Source of the DNA: Luteococcus peritonei
Lineage (GTDB): Bacteria > Actinomycetota > Actinomycetes > Propionibacteriales > Propionibacteriaceae
Reading direction: 5' to 3'
Assembly: GCF_039526385.1 (NCBI RefSeq)
Contig: NZ_BAAAIX010000033.1
Coordinates: 62,001-126,000, forward strand
DNA: 64,000 bases
Shown: positions 1-7,453 of the stretch, in pieces
Position numbering within the stretch: position 1 is the stretch's first letter
How the letters are laid out: every line of letters starts with the position of its first letter
The notes under the pieces: model-generated
What the model saw: the letters and a program-made list of their open reading frames with translations, nothing else
Database searches by the model: none
What the model was told of the DNA's origin: nothing
Translations under genes and position numbers: made by a program

Positions 1-136
1 GCTCGGTGACGTAGTCGAGCCAGCCGATGAGGGCGCTCACCGGCCGACGGCAGGCGCGGTCCTCACCGGTCACGTCCGCACCCACGAAGCCCAGCGGATA
101 GACCTGCCACCACATCGAATGCTCCACCCAGTTCAT
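1..136 (-). CDS. alpha-amylase-family glycoside hydrolase, N-terminal fragment
   Basis: The first 45 codons of a minus-strand gene that runs off the left edge. The start is the ATG at 134-136, and the protein opens MNWVEHSMWWQVYPLGFVGA. A WWxVYPLGF segment near the N-terminus is the first beta-strand of GH13 alpha-amylase-type (beta/alpha)8 barrels, so a starch, glycogen or trehalose-acting hydrolase or transglycosylase is likely. No catalytic residue lies inside the window, so substrate and activity cannot be judged. It is divergent from the acylphosphatase gene on the right. Confidence 0.7.
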   Translation of the reverse strand, partial: MNWVEHSMWWQVYPLGFVGADVTGEDRACRRPVSALIGWLDYVTE

Positions 137-243
137 GGCCCCATCCTTCCATCGCCGCCCTGGTCGGGTGGGGGAGGGCCTGCCGCCCGGGCGTGGCAGC
201 CGGGCCTGGCCACCGGCGGCACCCGACGGCAGACTGGGGCGCC

Positions 244-510
244 ATGAGGGCTGTCCACTGTCACGTGCACGGGAGGGTGCAGGGCGTCGGCTACCGCTGG
301 TCGTGCCTGCAGCGGGCCGAGGAGGTGGGTGCGGCCGGCTGGGTGCGCAACCTTCCCGACGGGCGCGTGGAGGCCTGGATCGAGGGCGACGACGAGGCCG
401 TCGAGCAGCTGCTGGCCTGGTGCCGCCAGGGTCCGCGCTGGGGGCAGGTGGACCGGGTGGAGGCCCGGGAGGCCGGGCCACGGGGCTTCAGCGGCTTCGA
501 GGTGCGCTGA
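244..510 (+). CDS. acyP: acylphosphatase
   Basis: An 88-residue acylphosphatase, which hydrolyses carboxyl-phosphate bonds of acyl phosphates in the cytoplasm. The phosphate-binding loop GRVQGVGYR (residues 10-18) contains the catalytic Arg18, and GWVRNLPDGRVE supplies the catalytic Asn36. Length and motif order match the stand-alone family (about 90 residues). A longer reading from 193 adds 17 residues of low-complexity sequence before the conserved core, so the ATG at 244 was chosen. It is convergent with the cation transporter, whose stop lies 2 nt away. Confidence 0.93.
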   Translation: MRAVHCHVHGRVQGVGYRWSCLQRAEEVGAAGWVRNLPDGRVEAWIEGDDEAVEQLLAWCRQGPRWGQVDRVEAREAGPRGFSGFEVR

Positions 511-512
511 GC

Positions 513-1475
513 TCAGGGCAGGATCGAGGCCTCGTCGGCCGAGCTCAGCGTCAGGATGGCCCGCTGCACCAGGTCGTGGTCCTCGATCTCGGCCTCCAGC
601 CGGCGCAGCACGTCGGCCACGTGGGACTCGGACTCGTCGCCGGTCAGGTCCACCGCCGCCACCAGGAAGACCTTCTCCGCACCCACGTACTCCAGGTGCA
701 GGTAGGTGATCCGGCTGATCTCGGGGTGGTCCAGCATCCGCTGCAGCACCCGGGCGCGCACCGAGGGGTCCACCGCCTGGCCGGAGAGGAAGTCACGGTT
801 GCGCCCGATCAGGAAGGTGGCGATCACGCCGAGCAGCAGGCCCACCAGGATGGAGCCGATCGCGTCGTAGACGGCCTTGCCGGTGAGCTGGTGCGCCAGG
901 ATGCCGGCGGCGGCCAGCAGCAGCCCGACCAGCGCCGCAGCGTCCTCGGCGAAGACGGCGCGCAGGGTGGGGTTCGAGGTGCGCGAGATGTGGTGCAGCA
1001 GTCCGACGCCGGCCTTGCGGGCGCCCTCGGAGGCCTCACGACGCGCCTGCAGGAAGCTGATCCCCTCCAGCACGAAGGCAATCGCCAGCACGATGTAGGC
1101 GATCCGGTAGTCCGACTCGGGCTCGTGGTTTCCCAGCTGGGTGATGCCGTGGTAGATCGAGACCACCGAGCCGGCCGTGAACAGTCCGATGGCCGCGAAC
1201 ATGCTCCAGATGTATCCCTCGCGGCCGTAGCCCATCGGGTGCGAAGCGTCCGGCGCCTGGCCGGACTTGCGCTCGGCCACCATCAGGAAGACCTCGTTGC
1301 CGGCATCGGCCCAGGAGTGGGCGGCCTCGGCCACCATGGAGGCCGAGCCGGTGATGATCGCCGCCACCGTCTTGGCGAGGGCGATCAGGGTGTTGGCTCC
1401 CAGCGCGATCAGCACCGTGAGCATGCTGCCGGAGGGCTTCGAGGTGGCGGCGGGTGCCGCAGCGGTCTGGTTCAC
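513..1475 (-). CDS. cation diffusion facilitator (CDF) transporter
   Basis: A 320-residue CDF-family exporter, expected to move Zn2+ or a related divalent metal out of the cell in exchange for protons. The membrane domain has the HSWADAGNE motif (His53 and Asp57 are metal ligands) and the HPMGYGREGYIWSMF segment typical of the ZNT9-like branch. The last 90 or so residues form the cytoplasmic alpha/beta domain. An ATG-side extension to 1661 is unsupported. The GTG at 1475 is preferred because a TAGTCT hexamer sits 7 nt upstream (1483-1488), fitting a leaderless transcript. Metal specificity cannot be read from sequence. Confidence 0.88.
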   Translation of the reverse strand: MNQTAAAPAATSKPSGSMLTVLIALGANTLIALAKTVAAIITGSASMVAEAAHSWADAGNEVFLMVAERKSGQAPDASHPMGYGREGYIWSMFAAIGLFTAGSVVSIYHGITQLGNHEPESDYRIAYIVLAIAFVLEGISFLQARREASEGARKAGVGLLHHISRTSNPTLRAVFAEDAAALVGLLLAAAGILAHQLTGKAVYDAIGSILVGLLLGVIATFLIGRNRDFLSGQAVDPSVRARVLQRMLDHPEISRITYLHLEYVGAEKVFLVAAVDLTGDESESHVADVLRRLEAEIEDHDLVQRAILTLSSADEASILP

Positions 1476-1482
1476 GGGCGTG

Positions 1483-1488
1483 AGACTA
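1483..1488 (-). promoter_or_regulatory. leaderless -10 hexamer of the CDF gene
   Basis: TAGTCT on the minus strand, 7 nt before the GTG at 1475. It matches the TANNNT pattern seen at the same distance before several genes here and supports the GTG start. No clear -35 element is visible. Confidence 0.45.
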
Positions 1489-1684
1489 CGCCGGGGGAGC
1501 GGTCCCGAACGGCACGATCTTCTGCTGCGCTCAGCATCGCGGCGCACCGCCCGGCCACCTCCCCAGGGGTGTTCGCTCAGGGCGTCGCAAATCCGGCTGC
1601 CGGTTCTGGTGGAGGCCCACAGGCCGCCAGTACCGTTGTTGTCGAGGGCCACCAAGGCCAATCGATCACGATCAGGAGACGATC

Positions 1685-2248
1685 ATGAGCCAGTACAACG
1701 ACGAGGCCAACAAGACCGAGGCCGCCAAGCAGGCTGCGGCCGACGCCGCTGCCAAGGCGAAGTCGCAGGCTGACGCCGCCAAGGCCGCCGCGCAGCAGAA
1801 GGCCGACGCCGCCAAGGCCACCGCCTCCGAGAAGACCGAGCAGGCCCGGCGCACCGCGCAGGAGAAGGCCGAGCAGATCAAGGCCCAGACCGCCGGCGCG
1901 CAGGACAAGGCCAAGGAGGCCCAGGACAAGGCCAAGGAGGCCGCCCAGAAGGCCAAGGAGGCCGCTGACCAGGCCGCCAGCAAGGCTGGCGAGGCCGTCC
2001 ACAAGAACCGCGAGAAGATCGACAGCACCGTGGACAAGGCCGCCAAGGTGATCGACGAGAAGACCCAGGGCAAGGCCAGCGGGGTGGTGGCCAAGGTCAA
2101 GGAGGTCATCGCCACCGTCCTGGACAAGACCGAGGGCAAGCGTTCCGCGGGCGCCAAGGTGGAGAACGCCGCCGGCGACGTGCAGGACAAGATCGCCGAC
2201 GCCACCACCGACGTCAAGGACAAGATGGACGGCGACAACCGTTTCTGA
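1685..2248 (+). CDS. Ala/Lys-rich coiled-coil (LEA-like) protein
   Basis: A 187-residue hydrophilic protein made almost entirely of Ala, Lys, Glu, Asp and Gln in 11-residue-like blocks such as AKEAQDKAKEA. Such repeats form amphipathic helices or long coiled coils and resemble group-3 LEA proteins and apolipoprotein-like stress proteins. There is no signal peptide and no membrane segment. A good ribosome site, AGGAGA, precedes the ATG by a few bases. The last 60 residues are less repetitive (DKIADATTDVKDKM). A role in desiccation, osmotic or envelope stress is inference from composition only. A strong terminator follows. Confidence 0.8.
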   Translation: MSQYNDEANKTEAAKQAAADAAAKAKSQADAAKAAAQQKADAAKATASEKTEQARRTAQEKAEQIKAQTAGAQDKAKEAQDKAKEAAQKAKEAADQAASKAGEAVHKNREKIDSTVDKAAKVIDEKTQGKASGVVAKVKEVIATVLDKTEGKRSAGAKVENAAGDVQDKIADATTDVKDKMDGDNRF

Positions 2249-2284
2249 TCCTCCCCGCCCGGTGCACCCGGGGGGCAGTGGACA

Positions 2285-2327
2285 GCACGAAGGGCCGGAC
2301 CCCACGGGGTCCGGTCCTTCGTCGTGC
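2285..2327. terminator. bidirectional hairpin terminator
   Basis: The arms GAAGGGCCGGACC and GGTCCGGTCCTTC form a long GC stem with one G-T pair and a short loop. It lies between the convergent LEA-like gene and the minus-strand gene ending at 2343, so it can serve both. There is no U-tail, as is common in actinobacteria. Confidence 0.8.
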
Positions 2328-2342
2328 GCTGGGCGGCGCGCC

Positions 2343-2888
2343 TCACATCCGGCCCAGCAAGGGCTTCCAGACGGCCCGCCAGTGCTCGACGGCCTCGGCG
2401 TCCGCGAGCTTCTCATGGGTGACCGAGAAGGCGGCCCTGGCGGTGCCATCGGGGGTGGGCTTGTCGTAGCACTGGGCCACCACGCGGCTGCCGTCGGCCA
2501 GCCGGACCCGCCAGCGGCACCACTTCTCGGTGCGGGTGATGGCCGGTTCGGTGGCCAGCGCCACCCCGTCCACCTCGGACATGTCCTGCACCACCCGCTG
2601 CCAGGCGGCGATCGCCTCGTCGCGGCTGCCGTGGAAGGACCTGGAGACGCTCAGCTGGAAGTCGCCCTCGCAGGTCTGGCCCACCACGCGGCGCCCGATC
2701 GCCTTCTCGTACTCCACGGTGACGCTCTGCGCCCACCACCCCTTGTTCTCCACCCCATTGGGCAGCATCGCCGGGATGCGACGGGCGGTGGTGGCGTGGT
2801 CCTCCTCCTGGCAGCCCAGGGCGTCCAGCTCGGCGGTCCACTGCTCCAGGGTGCGGCCGGTGACCTCGGCCAGGCGCTTGGTGTCCAT
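2343..2888 (-). CDS. conserved protein of unknown function, SRPBCC-like
   Basis: A 181-residue cytoplasmic protein with no signal or TM segment. The N-terminal 70 residues include ARRIPAMLPNGVENKGWWAQ followed by VTVEYEKAIG, a pattern common in actinobacterial proteins that pair a small helical domain with an AHSA1/SRPBCC-like fold. The rest (FQLSVSRSFHG, then alternating strands ending in WKPLLGRM) fits such a hydrophobic-pocket domain. No catalytic residues can be named. It is the leftmost of a row of minus-strand genes but is separated from the next by about 30 nt. Confidence 0.7.
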   Translation of the reverse strand: MDTKRLAEVTGRTLEQWTAELDALGCQEEDHATTARRIPAMLPNGVENKGWWAQSVTVEYEKAIGRRVVGQTCEGDFQLSVSRSFHGSRDEAIAAWQRVVQDMSEVDGVALATEPAITRTEKWCRWRVRLADGSRVVAQCYDKPTPDGTARAAFSVTHEKLADAEAVEHWRAVWKPLLGRM

Positions 2889-2921
2889 GCCACCAGTGTG
2901 GCGGCTGCCGTCCGGGCGCGC

Positions 2922-3269
2922 TCAGCCCCAGCCGAGCTGGTGCAGCCGGGCGTCGTCGATGCCGAAGAAGTGCGCGATCTCGTGCACCACCGTGGTGAGC
3001 ACCTCCTCGGCCACCTCCTCGCGGCTGTCGCAGATCTCCAGGGTGGGCAGGCGGTAGACGAGGATCCGGTCCGGCAGGTAGCCGGCATGGTTGCCGGCCC
3101 GCTCCGTGAGCGGCACGCCCTCGTAGAGTCCCAGGATCTCCGGCTGGTCCGGATTGCGGTCCTCCACCACCAGGATGCAGTTGGTCACCAGGGAGAACAG
3201 GTCCTCGGGGATCTGGTCGACGGCATCGGCCACCAGCTCCTCGAACTCGTCGGGGCCCATCGGGAACAT
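2922..3269 (-). CDS. zincin-like metallopeptidase family protein
   Basis: A 115-residue small zincin-type protein (the DUF1025 / metallopeptidase family). The HEIAH motif (His96, Glu97, His100), followed by FFGIDD, gives the two His ligands, the catalytic Glu and a downstream acidic residue. The N-terminal FEELVADAVDQIPEDL is typical of the family. Its natural substrate is unknown. The start has a strong GAGGAGG site, and the gene begins about 11 nt after the stop of the nucleotidyltransferase gene, so the two are probably co-transcribed. Confidence 0.88.
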   Translation of the reverse strand: MFPMGPDEFEELVADAVDQIPEDLFSLVTNCILVVEDRNPDQPEILGLYEGVPLTERAGNHAGYLPDRILVYRLPTLEICDSREEVAEEVLTTVVHEIAHFFGIDDARLHQLGWG

Positions 3270-3279
3270 CGTGTCCTCC

Positions 3280-4098
3280 TCAGAAGTCCTCGTCGCCGAT
3301 CACGCGGCCGCGCTGCGCCCCGTCCTCCACGCACCAGGCGACGAAGTCGCGCAGGTCCTTGCCGCGCTGGCTGGCGGAGCGGTAGGCGGTCCTCTCCTCG
3401 GGACGCTCCCGGATCCTCAGGGCATCGGTGGCCAGCGGGTGCCAACGCTCGTCGAGCTGCTCCAGCACATAGCGCCCGGCCCCGCTCTTGGAGGTCATCT
3501 CGCCGGTCAGCAGCACGTGGTGCAGCCGGGCCACGCCCAGGGTGCACCAGGCCACCGACTCCTCACGGCGCCCGGCCACCAGCCAGCCCACCTTCAGCTC
3601 CTTGGCGGTGCGGGCCCAGTAGCTGGCCAGGTCCTGCGCGGTGTAGGCGCGAAGCTCATCCTCGTCGTGGTGGATCCCCAGCACGCCCGGCTCGCGGCCG
3701 GTGACCCGAATCCCACGGGTGGCCAGCTCCGCCCAGCTCACCGGGTTCACGTCCTGACCACCGGCTGGAGCGAAGCGTCCGGCGTGCACCACCGGTACGG
3801 CCGGGCAGTCCTGGGCGGGGGCGCGCAGGTCGTCGAGCAACAGGTGGTGGCCGTCGAAGTCCACCTGCGGGAACTCGAACCAGATCTGGGTGTGCGCCGC
3901 CTCCAGTGCCTCCAGGTCGTGGGTGCCGGGACGTCTGGAGAGCACCGCGGTGAAGTCGATGTCCGAGCCCGGGAAGAACTCGCCCCAGCACAGCGAGCCG
4001 CGCAGGTAGAGCCCCTCCAGCAGGTCCTCGGAGGAGTTGTTCAGGACATGGCTGAAGCTGGCGCACACCTGGTCCACCAGCTCCGGCACGTCCCGCAT
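3280..4098 (-). CDS. nucleotidyltransferase-domain protein (aminoglycoside adenylyltransferase-like)
   Basis: A 272-residue protein with a polymerase-beta-type nucleotidyltransferase core: LRGSLCWGEFFPGSDIDF (residues about 32-49) contains the Gly-Ser and the metal-binding Asp46 and Asp48. The C-terminal half is helical, as in AadA-like and DUF4111 proteins. This suggests AMP transfer to a small molecule, but resistance cannot be inferred. A TTG at 4128 in frame is possible. The ATG at 4098 is preferred because a TAGCCT hexamer lies 7 nt upstream. The downstream metallopeptidase gene is close enough to be one transcript. Confidence 0.82.
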   Translation of the reverse strand: MRDVPELVDQVCASFSHVLNNSSEDLLEGLYLRGSLCWGEFFPGSDIDFTAVLSRRPGTHDLEALEAAHTQIWFEFPQVDFDGHHLLLDDLRAPAQDCPAVPVVHAGRFAPAGGQDVNPVSWAELATRGIRVTGREPGVLGIHHDEDELRAYTAQDLASYWARTAKELKVGWLVAGRREESVAWCTLGVARLHHVLLTGEMTSKSGAGRYVLEQLDERWHPLATDALRIRERPEERTAYRSASQRGKDLRDFVAWCVEDGAQRGRVIGDEDF

Positions 4099-4105
4099 GC
4101 CAGCG

Positions 4106-4111
4106 AGGCTA
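4106..4111 (-). promoter_or_regulatory. leaderless -10 hexamer of the nucleotidyltransferase gene
   Basis: TAGCCT on the minus strand, 7 nt before the ATG at 4098. It decides between that start and an in-frame TTG further upstream. Confidence 0.4.
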
Positions 4112-4180
4112 TCCTGCCTCTCCGACAACGGCCGATGAACCGCGGTGCGGCGCGGATGCCTGCCTCGTGGTCCGGCTCCG

Positions 4181-4234
4181 GGGGGCGGTCAAGGGTCCGG
4201 GGGCGGTCAAGGGTCCGGGGGCGGTCAAGGGTCC
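4181..4234. repeat. three tandem copies of an 18-bp unit
   Basis: The unit GGGGGCGGTCAAGGGTCC occurs three times with no change and no spacing (4181, 4199, 4217). It lies just past the stop of the DUF1707 gene (minus strand) and upstream of the nucleotidyltransferase promoter. Perfect identity points to recent slippage. No function is evident. Confidence 0.9.
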
Positions 4235-4236
4235 GG

Positions 4237-4689
4237 TCAGTGGCCCAGCTCGCGGCGACGCCGCTGTTCGGCGGCGCGACGGCCCGCCTGCTGCTGCGAC
4301 CAGATGGTGGGCCCGAGCCAGAAGACCCAGACGGCGGCAAGACCGATCAGGGGGCCAGCCCGGCCGCGGGTGACGGCGGAGAGCAGGATGGCCGCGGCGA
4401 ACAGGCCCCAGTGGGTCCACCACGGCCGTGGCTCGGCGGGTCCTTGCGGCTCCTCGGGGACGATCTCGGGCTGTGCGGAGGGCACGGCCAGGCCGGTTCC
4501 GGGGCGCTCTCCGGGCAGGTCGGTGAACAGGGCGTCCAGCTCCGGCTGGGTGCGCGCGGACAGCGCCTGGCCGAGCCGCTCGTCGAACTCGGCATGGTCC
4601 AGTCGTCCGGCGGCCATGTGCTCGCGCAGCAGCTCGGCGGCCTGGTCACGTTCCGCATCGCCGATCCGGCGCGCCACGGGTTCGCTCAT
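4237..4689 (-). CDS. DUF1707 SHOCT-like membrane protein
   Basis: A 150-residue protein whose first 60 residues are a DUF1707 domain: RIGDAERDQAAELLREHMA, then GRLDHAEFDERLGQA, ending TDLPGE. After a Pro-rich linker come two predicted membrane helices (about residues 90-130), then a basic tail rich in Arg. Proteins of this kind are widespread in actinobacteria and their function is unknown. The start is the ATG at 4689. Longer upstream readings overlap the divergent ArgE gene and lack conserved sequence. It is divergent from the deacetylase gene. Confidence 0.88.
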   Translation of the reverse strand: MSEPVARRIGDAERDQAAELLREHMAAGRLDHAEFDERLGQALSARTQPELDALFTDLPGERPGTGLAVPSAQPEIVPEEPQGPAEPRPWWTHWGLFAAAILLSAVTRGRAGPLIGLAAVWVFWLGPTIWSQQQAGRRAAEQRRRRELGH

Positions 4690-4825
4690 GGCACCAGCAT
4701 GCCTGCCCACCGGCCCGCCGTCACCAGCTGCAGGCCCCCTGTCCACCGGTGGGGCGGCGACTGAGGCAATGGTCCACGATGTGCCGCGGCCGCCGGTCCG
4801 TCGCCGTCTCCGGTAGACAGACCCC

Positions 4826-6001
4826 ATGAACGCTCCTGCCAGCCTGGACTGGATCAACCGCCTGATCAGCATCGACAGCACCAGCCGCGCGTCGAACAAG
4901 CCGCTCATCGCCGCCCTCGCCGAGGGCTTCCGGGACCAGGGCATCGAGCCCGTCGTCTTCGACGCCCCCGACGGCCGCGACAAGCAGGGCCTGGTGGCCA
5001 CCGTGCCCGCCGCCGACGGCAGCACCGCCGGCGGTGTGGTGATCAGCGGCCACACCGACGTGGTCCCGGTGGACGGCCAGCAGTGGTCCAGCGATCCCTT
5101 CGCCCCCGAGGTGCGCGAGGGCAGGCTCTTCGGCCGCGGCAGCTCGGACATGAAGTCCTACATCGGCGTGGCCATGCACATCCTGCCCCAGCTGGTGGGC
5201 GCGCAGCTGCGCGAGCCGGTGCACTTCGCCTTCAGCTACGACGAGGAGCTGGGCTGCCAGGGCGGCGACGACATCGTCGAGAAGATCGCCGAGCTCGGCC
5301 TGGCCCCCCGCGCCGCCCTGGTGGGCGAGCCCACCAGCATGCGGGTGATCCGCACCCACAAGTCGGTGAACCTGTTCACCATCACCTTCACCGGCGTGAA
5401 CGCCCACTCCTCGCTCACCGCGCAGGGCGTCAACGCCATCGAGTACGCCGCCGAGCTGGTGCGCTACTGGCGCGGCGTCACCGACGGCTGGAAGGCCGAC
5501 GGCCCCTTCGAGGAGGGCTTCCCGCTCACCTATTCCACCGGCGGCGTCAACCAGTTCACCGGCGGCACCGCGGTCAACATCGTCCCCGGCAAGGCCGTCG
5601 TGGTGCTGGAATTCCGCGCCGTGGCTGCCGTCGACCCGCAGCAGGTGCTGGCCGGCCTGCAGGCCTGCTGCGACGACCTGCGCGCCCGGATGAAGCAGGA
5701 GAACCAGGCCGCCGACGTGGAACTGGTGGTGGACGCCATGGTCCCGGCGCTGGCCACCGGCCCCGACGAGTACGCCGTCGAGCTGGCCCAGAAGATCGGC
5801 GGCATCGCCTCCGACGAGAAGGTCACCTATGGCACCGAGGCGGGCCAGTTCTTCGCCGGTGGCATCCCCGCGGTGGTCTGCGGCCCCGGCGACATCGCCC
5901 AGGCCCACACCGCCGACGAGTTCGTCGAGCTCAGCCAGATCGAGGCCTGCGAGGCCTGGTTCGAGGCGCTGGTGCGCGAGCTCGAGGAGGGGCAGCGATG
6001 A
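4826..6001 (+). CDS. argE: M20 peptidase, acetylornithine deacetylase-like
   Basis: A 391-residue M20-family metallohydrolase closest to ArgE, which removes the acetyl group from N2-acetylornithine. Zinc-site residues are visible: GHTD (His76, Asp78), RGSSDMK (Asp108) and the DEE pair at 139-141. The dimerisation domain spans about 175-290, and AHTADEFV near the C-terminus is the final metal region. It overlaps the following MHS transporter by four bases (ATGA), so the pair is translationally coupled. That pairing suggests a role on imported acyl-amino acids rather than only arginine synthesis; no other arg gene is present here. Confidence 0.82.
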   Translation: MNAPASLDWINRLISIDSTSRASNKPLIAALAEGFRDQGIEPVVFDAPDGRDKQGLVATVPAADGSTAGGVVISGHTDVVPVDGQQWSSDPFAPEVREGRLFGRGSSDMKSYIGVAMHILPQLVGAQLREPVHFAFSYDEELGCQGGDDIVEKIAELGLAPRAALVGEPTSMRVIRTHKSVNLFTITFTGVNAHSSLTAQGVNAIEYAAELVRYWRGVTDGWKADGPFEEGFPLTYSTGGVNQFTGGTAVNIVPGKAVVVLEFRAVAAVDPQQVLAGLQACCDDLRARMKQENQAADVELVVDAMVPALATGPDEYAVELAQKIGGIASDEKVTYGTEAGQFFAGGIPAVVCGPGDIAQAHTADEFVELSQIEACEAWFEALVRELEEGQR

Positions 6002-7314
6002 GCCGCGCCGACCTGGCCCCCGGGGCCACCCGCCCCGACAACGCCCCGCTGACCGGTGCCGAGGCCGCCCGGGCCCGCAAGGCCGTCGTGGCCGCCAGCC
6101 TCGGCAATGCGATGGAATGGTTCGACATCATCGTCTACGCCTTCTTCGCGGTGGTGATCAGCAAGAACTTCTTCGAGGGCGCCCAGGGCCACGGCAACGA
6201 GTACGTCGGCCTGCTGCTCACCTTCGGCACCTTCGCGCTGAGCTACCTGATCCGCCCGGTGGGTGCCATGGTGATCGGCCACTACGGCGACCGCCACGGT
6301 CGCAAGGCGGCCCTCAGCCTCACCATCGGCCTGATGACGCTGGGCGTGGCCATCATGGCCTTCGCCCCCACCTACGCGACGATCGGCGTCGCCGCCCCGC
6401 TGCTGATCCTGCTGGCCCGGTTGATCCAGGGCTTCTCGGCCGGTGGCGAGTTCGGCTCGGCCACCGCCTTCCTCACCGAGAACGCGGAGCACAGGAAGGC
6501 CTACTACGCCTCCTGGCAGGTGGCCACCCAGGGTGTCTCGATGTTCCTGGCCGCCGCCTTCGGCTGGGCCCTGAACACCCTGATCAGCAAGGAGGCGCTC
6601 TACGCCTGGGGATTCCGGATCCCCTTCATCTTCGGCATGCTGATCGGCCCGATCGGCTACTACATCCGGATGCACATGGACGACACCCCGGAGTTCGCCG
6701 AGGCGGAGACGGTGAAGTCACCGCTGGGCACCACCTTCGCCCACCACTTCGGACGGGTGCTGACCGCGGCCGCCTGCGTGGGCGTGGCCACCATGAGCGT
6801 GTACCTGATCACCTACATGCCCACCCTGGCGCAGAAGAACCTGGGGATGCCGGCCTACTCCGGCTACGTGGGCGCCTTCGTGGCGGGCGTGGTCACCCTG
6901 GTGGTGGCCCCGATGGTGGGCCACCTGGCGGACCGGGTGGGCTCCACCACCGTCATGCTGCCCACCGCGGTGGTGGGCGGGATCGTCGCGATGCCCCTGT
7001 TCCACCTGCTCACCACCCACCCGACCCTGCTGGTGCTCACCGGGGTGGAGGTCTGCGTCGGCCTGCTGATGGCCTTCTACTTCGCGCCCCTGCCCTCCTT
7101 GATGAGTGCCATGTTCCCGGTCTCGATCCGCACCACCGGCATGAGCCTGGCCTACAACATCGGCGTCACGCTGATGGGTGGCCTGGCCCCGATCTTCCTC
7201 ACCTGGCTGGTGCAGAACCACGGCCTGGCCTCGCCCAGCTGGTACTACATGCTGATCGCGGTGATCTCCATCATCGGCCTGGTCATTGCGCGCAAGGTCT
7301 TCCGGCAGGCCTGA
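5998..7314 (+). CDS. MFS transporter, metabolite:H+ symporter (MHS) family
   Basis: A 438-residue 12-TM carrier of the MHS branch, which includes ProP and dicarboxylate or shikimate importers. The N-terminal signature NAMEWFDIIVYAFFA, the loop GHYGDRHGRKAAL between TM2 and TM3, and LIQGFSAGGEFGSA are all family hallmarks. The second half keeps GHLADRVG. The start ATG overlaps the stop of the deacetylase gene, so it probably imports that enzyme's substrate or a related acylated amino acid. A terminator follows at once. Confidence 0.9.
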   Translation: MSRADLAPGATRPDNAPLTGAEAARARKAVVAASLGNAMEWFDIIVYAFFAVVISKNFFEGAQGHGNEYVGLLLTFGTFALSYLIRPVGAMVIGHYGDRHGRKAALSLTIGLMTLGVAIMAFAPTYATIGVAAPLLILLARLIQGFSAGGEFGSATAFLTENAEHRKAYYASWQVATQGVSMFLAAAFGWALNTLISKEALYAWGFRIPFIFGMLIGPIGYYIRMHMDDTPEFAEAETVKSPLGTTFAHHFGRVLTAAACVGVATMSVYLITYMPTLAQKNLGMPAYSGYVGAFVAGVVTLVVAPMVGHLADRVGSTTVMLPTAVVGGIVAMPLFHLLTTHPTLLVLTGVEVCVGLLMAFYFAPLPSLMSAMFPVSIRTTGMSLAYNIGVTLMGGLAPIFLTWLVQNHGLASPSWYYMLIAVISIIGLVIARKVFRQA

Positions 7315-7322
7315 GCACACCC

Positions 7323-7361
7323 CCGCGGGGCCTCGTCCAGGAGCGCGACAAGGCCCCGCGA
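7323..7361 (+). terminator. hairpin terminator after the MHS transporter
   Basis: CGCGGGGCCT and AGGCCCCGCG form a 10-bp perfect stem separated by a loop of about 17 nt. It starts just after the transporter stop. The loop is long, so efficiency is uncertain. Confidence 0.6.
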
Positions 7362-7453
7362 GGGCGCCACGCAGTGTTACGGCTGTGCAACGGTCGTGTC
7401 TCACAACCGAAAGGTCATTCCCCACACGGGTGTCCGTGGGTCACAGTGTGCGC

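Noticed and set aside
135..1688. A 517-residue plus-strand open frame over the acylphosphatase and CDF genes
   Set aside because: It runs opposite the CDF gene and reads His/Gly/Gln-rich sequence without any domain.
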